DNA of 64,000 nt from Heliocidaris erythrogramma (taxonomy: Eukaryota; Echinodermata; Echinoidea; Camarodonta; Echinometridae), in the NCBI GenBank assembly GCA_025617745.1, contig CM046870.1, positions 6,015,618 through 6,079,617 of the forward strand, given 5' to 3'. The notes below the pieces were generated by a model. It was given only the letters and a program-made list of their open reading frames with translations. It was not told where the DNA came from and made no database searches. The translations under genes and the position numbers were made by a program. Position 1 is the stretch's first letter, and each line of letters begins with the position of its first letter. Shown here in pieces: positions 57,169-64,000 of the stretch.

Positions 57169-57745
57169 TGAAACTAGTATTGATGATGATGATGATGATG
57201 ATTATGATGATCCTCCCATCCTTCAGTAAACATTGTTACTATGACAACCCTTCCGCCCACCAAGGATGAAATCTCTTCTTAGGCAATCGACCCCATCAAG
57301 TATTGATGATGATGATGATGATGATCTTCCCATCCTTCAGTTAACATTGTTACTATGACAACCCTTCCGCCCACCAAGGATGAAATCTCTTCTTAGGCAA
57401 TCGACCCCATCAAGTATTGATGATGATGATGATGATTATGATGATCCTCCCATCCTTCAGTAAACATTGTTACTATGACAACCCGTCCACCAAGGATGAA
57501 ATCTCTTCTTAGGCAATCGACCCCATCAACGGTGTGACTAACGTGGAGGAGGGGGAGATTGTGGTATAATAATGAGAAATTCCCTAGTATTAATGATAAA
57601 ACTCTGATCCCCTTCTCACAATCCATCATCAACATCGTTACTATGACAACCCTTTCCGACTACCAATGATGAAATCTCTTCTTGCGCAATCGATGTTGGT
57701 TGTCAGACTATAAGGTGGAGGAAGGGGAGAATATGAAAGTATGAT
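57169..57745 (+). repeat. 3'UTR array derived from the last ~100 bp of the coding sequence
   Basis: After the stop, three units begin TATTGATGATGATG at 57178, 57301 and 57415, each containing ACTATGACAACCC, ACCAAGGATGAAATCTCTTC and CAATCGACCCCATCAA. These align with the coding stretch ACCATGACGACCCTTCAG...GATGAGATCCCTTCC (57064 on). The third unit continues into GTGGAGGAGGGGGAGATTGT, almost identical to the coding end, with its own TATAA. A fourth, older unit runs about 57588-57745 (GGTGGAGGAAGGGGAGAATA). So a stop-containing end block was duplicated once or more, and a shorter part was then amplified. Whether any unit is ever translated is unknown. Confidence 0.85.
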
Positions 57746-59660
57746 AAGATAGATTGTATAAGAGTGACATTTTTTATTTCACATTTATCTCTGAGGAAGT
57801 GGAGTCCAACATCGCCTGTGCGACATCATCCATCAATGTGACGTTTACGGAAAAAACAAAAGTGAGCATGCCATGTACTTTGGAATACATGTTTTTCTGT
57901 TAAAGCAAATCTTCTGATTCACGAAGATGACCATGGTGTATAACAAGATTTTTAACTGCACTTCATCAAGATCTTGAATGACAGCAATGAAGATCATTTA
58001 TGATAAATCTGAGGTACACTCAGCAAAGCAATGAAAAGGGTAATCGTGAACCCCATCCACTGATGAGGTTCATATGCTGTGTTTGACCGTCCTTCAACCA
58101 TTAAGATTACCAACATAAACTGTAAAATACCTGGTGGCAACCTTGTGTAATATGACCTGCAGGAATGTGATAAAGATACACATTGAGTGTAAAAATCGCA
58201 TAAGTTAAAATGAAACATTTCTGAGTGTTACTAGGCAGAATGCTGTTGAATGTTTGAGTGTTTAATACAGTTTCTTTATGATAACATGCTGTTTTTTACA
58301 TCATGAGGCTGGCATCCCGTGTGAAGATACTACTGTATATAGAGTTAGAACAATCAATCTTTGGGAGTGCTATACACAAGACAAAAGTACTTTCAAAATA
58401 CTAGGTGCAAATATGTACAAAGAAAAGCATGCATTTTATTTCTTGACTGATGGTTATTCCGTTTAAAGATTTAAAATGCTTAATTTTTAGCAGAGTCCAC
58501 TAAAACTAATTAGTAAAGAGTCGGCTAAGGACATTTGGAGATGTAAATATTTTGCTGTCACGTGCTGAAAATGATGTGGATTTTCTGTATTCTCATTTGT
58601 AGTTTGTGGATAATTTTATACTGCAGAAAACCTACAGCATGATTTAAAAGAAAAAAAGTTATACTACTAAGAATCAATTGTCTGCTTGCATTTAGGAATA
58701 CAGGAACTCATTTGCCTTAGATATTTTCAAAGCTAAGAATCTGTCCATTTATTTGTGATGTGTGAAAAGGCTTTTATTTTGCATATATAAGTGGAAGGAT
58801 AAATACCAAGATATCGATATATAAAACAGATCTGTTCCACTGATTTGTGAAAGAATTATATCATCTTGCTTTGAAATATTTTAGCTGCCTTAGATAGCTG
58901 TATTCAGAATATAGCTGTATTCAGAATTTGGTGGAAAAGAAGATATATTTGACATCTTGAGTTATTAGAGCCTAGAAATCATTACATTGAACCTGCCTAG
59001 TGAGTGGAATCATTCTTTTTGCAATGTGAAAATGTTCAGGTACAATTCTCTGCCAGATTATTACGCATATATTCTATCAAAGACAAATTTACTTGTATGA
59101 CACAAAAATTTCCACGAATTGTGTTATTTTGTGTAGAGTGATTATTATTTAGTGCTTTTTATGTGTGAGCTAATTTTGAAATATGACTTTGTATGAGCTG
59201 TGCAATTACTATTGTTTATGGGGTTATTCTTCTTCTGTTTTTTTATATGTATGTGGTATCATTGGTATAATGGCATTTTAATACATGCTTGTGTATTCTA
59301 TTCACAAATATAATTAAGTTGGTTTTTAAGCGTGTTGTATTAGTGGTGAATACAAGTATCTGTGGTAGATTAATGTTGAAATAACATACTCTGCTGTTTG
59401 TTAGTGTATTGTTATGATTATGAGGTATTGTTTTGGGTTTTTTTTTTTCATTTGGTATGCCTTCACACAAGTGCACTTGTAAACTTTGGATCGGGACCAT
59501 GATACCTTTGTTTTGAACAATATAACACCGATAGCCTATATTCAGACTAGAAGAAATTTATACGAAAGTCCGATGAAGAAACATCGTGCAAAGAATCATC
59601 GTGATGCAAAAGGGGATGGCCACTACAAATAAGTATTAGCAGAGAGTTCAATTTTTACTA
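57746..59660 (+). other. probable 3'UTR and downstream DNA
   Basis: AT-rich. I found no AATAAA by reading from the stop to about 60 kb, so the cleavage site is undetermined. Sequence up to about 58 kb resembles transcribed UTR only by position. No further exon or gene was recognised. Confidence 0.4.
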
Positions 59661-59833
59661 CAGTCAAACCTACTTTAGCGACCACCTGTATAGAAAGACC
59701 ACAATTTTCGTTTCCCTTGAAAAGTGTTTCTCATCGAAACATGTATTAAAGGAACCTGTCCATAAAGAACACCTGCTCATAAAGACCGCTTTTCTTGTCT
59801 CCCTTGAGCGGTCTTTATAGACAGGTTTCACTG
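59661..59833. mobile_element. Tc1/mariner-type MITE (CAGTCAAACCT ends)
   Basis: Left TA|CAGTCAAACCTACTTTAG and right GACAGGTTTCACTG|TA are inverted ends with TA flanks. CATAAAGACCGC / GCGGTCTTTATAGACAGG words are typical of a widespread invertebrate mariner-like family. 173 bp, no transposase. Confidence 0.75.
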
Positions 59834-60655
59834 TAGTTAGTATCAAAGAAAGTGTTCGATAGCGAAACATTATATTTTCCAAATAATTTGAGAGAATAGT
59901 CAATACTAGCCTGCAATGTAATGCAGACAAACTAGAAAACACCTGGCACATCATAGTCCTACACATACGATAGCTTTGAAATTATTAACATTTAAAATAT
60001 TAGACAGTAATGAAAGAAGGGCAGATATTTTTTAATTTTGTATGATTTTTTTAAGACATGCCCTTTCGTTTCTTGCCAGTATCTAAAACAAAATAGGTGT
60101 TAAACTTTTCCTGCTTCAAATCCTACATTTATCTTCAAATTTATGGGTTAACTTTTGAGGATTCGATTGAAGAACTTCCATGATTATGGTTATTTTCTTT
60201 GTATTTTTTTTAAATTTAATACTTTATTTCTTATGCATGATTTGTGTAATACTATTTATAATTCAATACACTGGGTACCTTTTTTAATTTTGACAATTGA
60301 GCAAGTAATTACTCTTTTTGCCATAGTAGTCTCAAGTGTTGAAAATAATATGCGTATGAATTATGCTTTCCATCACGTTTTTAATATTCCCTTTCCAGAC
60401 CTTTGCAGTAGGCCTACATTCATGTATCTGATCACAGAAGATTAATGATGTCTTTGACTATGTTCCCGTTAGGCAGTTCGCAGAAGATGTTATTAGAACG
60501 ATCTACACATTCTTTATGCTCCGTTTAGTCCATTTCATGCAAGAGGTCACTTTGATGAGGACTGTGGGGTTTTATGTTGCAGGGGAATATTGGCAGTAAA
60601 GACACAGTCAGTGCATAGATGTTTGCCATTTTATGTGACATGCTTAACATTTTTT
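59834..60655. other. non-coding DNA, nothing assigned
   Basis: AT-rich, no recognisable exon, RNA gene or transposon end. Confidence 0.45.
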
Positions 60656-60773
60656 TGCTCTCTCTCTCTCTCTTTCTCTCTGTCTCTTCTCTCCTTTTCT
60701 CTCTTTCTCCCTCTCTCTTTCTCTCTTTCTCTCTCTCTTTCTCTCTCTCTTCTCTCTCTTTTCTCTCTCCTTT

Positions 60774-60805
<32 letters not shown>

Positions 60806-60815
60806 TCTTTCTCTT

Positions 60816-60854
<39 letters not shown>

Positions 60855-60870
60855 GTTTCTTTCTTTTTTT
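60656..60870. repeat. (CTCTCTTT)n microsatellite, ~215 bp
   Basis: Nearly pure CT/CTTT array. The Ser/Leu/Phe-rich and Arg/Glu/Lys-rich frames across it are artefacts. Confidence 0.97.
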
Positions 60871-61316
60871 TTTGCAAATGTCCAATGTATTTCCATCCAG
60901 TCTAGAAATGGTTCAGTTTCATTACTAAACTCAAAGAAATATTTTCATATTCAAGGAAAGGAGAAGGTTTTAGTGGTAGGGTTGTGTCTTCTTTTTCTTC
61001 TTTTTGAAGAGCAAGGAGAGCTGCTTCTTAAAATCCTGCAAGTTACCTATTCTAAAAACATTTTTCCTCACTGTCCTGTATTTTGGTATAAGGTGAAAAC
61101 ATGAAACAAAAGCTATGCCGAGTCTGACATTTGTATTCTGATTTGAACTCGCGATAGAATGAATACAGACAGAGGGGTTAATACTGACTGTAGAGATAGG
61201 CAGACCTCTTCCAGTGGATTATCGTCCTATTATCATGAAGATACAATCTTTATGTCTCCTTGACAATATTAAGGAAGGAATAGGTCACCTAGGTCATCAG
61301 ATGATATGAGAGATAC
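60871..61316. other. non-coding DNA, nothing assigned
   Basis: No gene, RNA or element recognised. Confidence 0.45.
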
Positions 61317-61401
61317 ATATCGTCTGTTTAGAGCCTAAAGGGCATTAAGTCATATACTTCAGTACAGACTTAATGCCCCTCTGGCTCCAAACAGACGATA
61401 T
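61317..61401. mobile_element. hairpin element, ATATCGTCTGTTTAGAGCC family, copy 2
   Basis: Left ATATCGTCTGTTTAGAGCCT and right GGCTCCAAACAGACGATAT pair almost perfectly, continuing through AAAGGGCATTAAG / CTTAATGCCCC. It is 85 bp with a short loop. It is closely related to 22721-22806. Confidence 0.75.
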
Positions 61402-61857
61402 GGTACATGCCTTTTAGTATTTATTATTACTGTACCTTTATCACTCTCAATAACTTACAAATGACAGTTCAAAATGCTGAAATAATCATGGTCTCTCAAA
61501 GTATTTACTGAAGTTGTACGCAACTTATGTCATATGCTGGCATTTGGCGAATTCCTTGTAGTGTGTCTCATTCAACGCAGATCATTTTTCCATTAATGTC
61601 AGCTTAAAATTGGAAAGCTTTTAATATGACATTGATAAATGGTTCTTTTGGGTATCACTACTATGACATTCAGTCTATGATCATATCAAGACATTGTTCA
61701 TTTTGGGATGAAATTAATAGATGAAAGACCCATGTCATGCAGGACACCCTGCACGTACGTAATCACCTTATTTTGCTTGTGAATCAAGATGTGCAGTCTA
61801 CGTGAGAAAGGTCCCCTACCTTTATAATCATCTAGTCACATGGTGCCTGCATGCAAT

Positions 61858-62075
61858 GTACATACGGGATGTGAGTTCAATCTTAACCGTCCTTCGGGGC
61901 AACGTTGCGTCTGGGACCGGCGGCTTACTTCCTACTCTCATATGACACAACGTGAATCACGCCCATGTAAGAGAGAGAGAGAGAGATGGAGAGAGTTGGC
62001 TGTCTTGAAAGGTATCGGCTGCAAACTCATGCTACCGTCTGTGACATTTACGGATAAATGTGTGCATGTGCTCGG
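61858..62075 (+). repeat. possible SINE-tail fragment
   Basis: GTGAGTTCAATCTTAACCGT and CCTTCGGGGCAACGTTG resemble the body of deuterostome tRNA-type SINEs (CCTTCGGAxGGGACGTTAAA). A short GA array (61970-61998) interrupts it. No tRNA head was seen. Confidence 0.3.
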
Positions 62076-63188
62076 CTAGCTTTGTACCTGGTTTCAGGTG
62101 ACCTCGAACAGAAAGGTAGTTTGAAATATAGATCTGTTCAAGATTTGACAGCCTGAATTTGTCAACTGCCCGAAGTATATCGGTCACTTCTGCCTGCATC
62201 AATTCAAATGCCAGTCAGTGTCGAAATATAAGGATATGTAAGGAATGTTTAAAAAGAAATAAGATATTACTAGTATTGTAAAAAGTTACATACGTGTGAG
62301 GTAATTCGGATGTGCCCCCCCCCCCCTTCATTAATGTATGAGATTTTAGTAGTCAATCCGCACCATGTGATGTGATGTAATGTAATTTGCACAACATTTT
62401 GTCTATTTTTTTCTTTGTTTTTTCATAGGTAATTTATAACCATTCTGAATAATATACCACTCTGTAAGATGAACATGAATTAGCTTTCCTATGATATGAT
62501 GAGAGATAATGTAACATTCTATTATCTAGTACAACTGTTCATGAAATCAATTTATTCAGGATTACATTATAGTGTGCGTAGTTTCAGTATTTAATGAAGT
62601 GGGTAAAAAGTTATTTGTTATGATATTATTTTTTTCTAAAGTGAGTACTGGTAAAAGTGGCATTCTGTTTTGTAATCCTTTGATTGCAAACTAAAGCGAG
62701 AAAGTCAAGATATTGTCTGGTTTTGTAAGTAAGGGGAATCAGTATAGAGATGAAGGCTAGCCTCACATATCACTTTGTATTAAGTAATCCTTTTCTGTTA
62801 TTTAGATCATGATACCAAAATATTACAGGTTATAAATGAATGCAGCTAACAAAGTACATTTTCAAGTAATGCAGTAATATAATGTAAATCTTTAATACTT
62901 AGAAAGCATTTGATCATATTGATGGGTAGAATTACAACCAACACAGAAGACCGAGCAAGATGATAATAGAAAGGAGCACTTAAAGCCAAATGTTTACACA
63001 AAATCACATATCTGGAAAGCTCAGCTATTAAACTTGATGGTTATCATGTGCAGGTATGGAATGGGGCGTCTGCTATAAATACACAGCCTGAGTGGCACAG
63101 ACGTCATACTACGCTACTCCCAGCTCCAATGTGCATTCAGTCGTGGAGTAAATTGTTATCAGGCACCTCATCATTTATCTCTCCTCGT
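62076..63188. other. non-coding DNA, nothing assigned
   Basis: AT-rich with a C run at 62316-62327. No exon or element recognised. Confidence 0.45.
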
Positions 63189-63446
63189 CAGTGGCATAGC
63201 CATGAAGGGGTTTGTGGGGGCATATGCCCCTCCACCCCCCCCCCCCCCCAAATTAAGAATTAAGAGAAAAGGAAAAGGGAAGAGGAAAAAGATGAGATCA
63301 GAAGTTAAAAGGACCCTAGCTGTCCCACATGTCCCCCAATCAGTGAACTTTGCATTTCATTTACAGAGTAATACTGATGCCTCCCCCCCCCCCCCCCCAA
63401 TGATAATGGTGCCTCTTAATGTCTGAATGCATGCTACGCCTCCACT
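63189..63446. mobile_element. probable hAT-type fragment with C homopolymers
   Basis: The left end CAGTGGCATAGCCATGAAGG is a familiar hAT-type terminus (CAGTGGCGTAGC). An inverted partner, GCTACGCCTCCACT, lies at the right. Two C runs (about 63234-63249 and 63382-63397) lie inside. The target duplication is not clear. Confidence 0.4.
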
Positions 63447-64000
63447 CCGCTTCAAAGTATCACTGCCAAGTCTTGTTTTGATGGCAGGAGTCTCTGTAAC
63501 TTGATAATGGAAGAGCAATAATGTCTTCTGCCCTCAAGGAGATGAGCCTCAAGCTTTCCCAAAATAGGATAGGCTTCAATACATTATTGTTAACTTTCTT
63601 GGGAGGGGGGAGGGGTAGTAATGTGGTCCTAATCTGTAATCGTTTGCCAATCAGCAGAGCTTGAGCCTTGAATTCACTGGTTTTGTTTTGTTTTTAGTTG
63701 GATTTAAATGTATATCAAAGTATCAAAGATAATGTTTCTGTGACATCTTGATTTGATGTCTGGAGTTAAATCAAAGCTCTAGGTTGATTAGAGTAGTATT
63801 CATTACAACAATTTATGACACTATATCATGCTCCACAAAGATAAATAGTTTGGATCTGGAATATTAATACTCAGATGTACCATAATAATCTTGATTAAAG
63901 TATTATAGCTTTGATGATGATGCTGATGATGCTGATGATATTAACAATCTTTGACTTTGCCATATTGTTGTGTATCACACAGGGTTCTACTTAGACAGAA
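63447..64000. other. non-coding DNA, nothing assigned
   Basis: AT-rich to the window end, with a small (GATGATGCT)n patch near 63913-63940 and a G-rich patch near 63601-63615. No gene recognised. Confidence 0.45.

Noticed and set aside
60525-61104. Frames of 77-161 codons in both directions over 60525-61104
   Set aside because: They run through a CTCTCTTT microsatellite and give Ser/Leu/Phe or Arg/Glu/Lys repeats.

Overview
The window looks like a gene-poor, repeat-rich stretch of a marine invertebrate nuclear genome. I favour an echinoderm, probably a sea urchin. The signs are AT-rich non-coding DNA dense in TACATGTA and TAGGCCTA words, many short hairpin DNA transposons, tRNA-derived SINEs, long homopolymer G or C runs, and one gene with large GT-AG introns. 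A cephalochordate or mollusc cannot be excluded by eye. There is no sign of bacterial gene organisation. Most open frames of 60-160 codons here run through simple repeats, transposons or introns.

One protein-coding gene is supported. It is a plus-strand TMEM198 orthologue: a seven-membrane-segment protein of the DUF4203/TMEM198 family, linked in vertebrates to LRP6 phosphorylation and Wnt signalling. Four coding exons (31085-31325, 44354-44917, 52054-52187, 56944-57168) join in compatible phases (1, 1, 0) to give 387 residues. The ATG-bearing exon probably begins at 30961 behind a good 3' splice site, so a non-coding first exon and promoter should lie upstream. An 11-codon uORF precedes the start. 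The introns are about 13.0, 7.1 and 4.8 kb. The 3'UTR carries serial duplications of the last ~100 bp of the coding sequence.

Layout: 1-30960 is upstream DNA packed with transposons and satellites. It holds a 31-bp minisatellite with a 9-unit higher-order period (3226-3851), a three-level nest of DNA transposons (10187-12222), a TAA-flanked insertion with its own empty site in a paralogous repeat (13371-14054), a piggyBac-type relic (20850-21259), a nested hairpin pair (18451-18857) and a 40-bp G run (22958-22997). Intron 1 holds a foldback element with CAAGCTTG-rich arms (31848-33051) and a hAT-like element whose end was later duplicated in tandem (41163-42318). Intron 2 holds a SINE split by a hairpin element (about 49870-50248). 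Intron 3 holds a degenerate minisatellite invaded by hairpin elements (53496-54935). Downstream of the gene I see only repeats and unassigned DNA. I saw no retrovirus or LTR element, CRISPR array or rRNA, and no intact tRNA gene.

Coordinates of small repeats come from reading by eye and may be off by a few bases. Family assignments of transposons rest on terminal repeats and target-site duplications, not on transposase genes.
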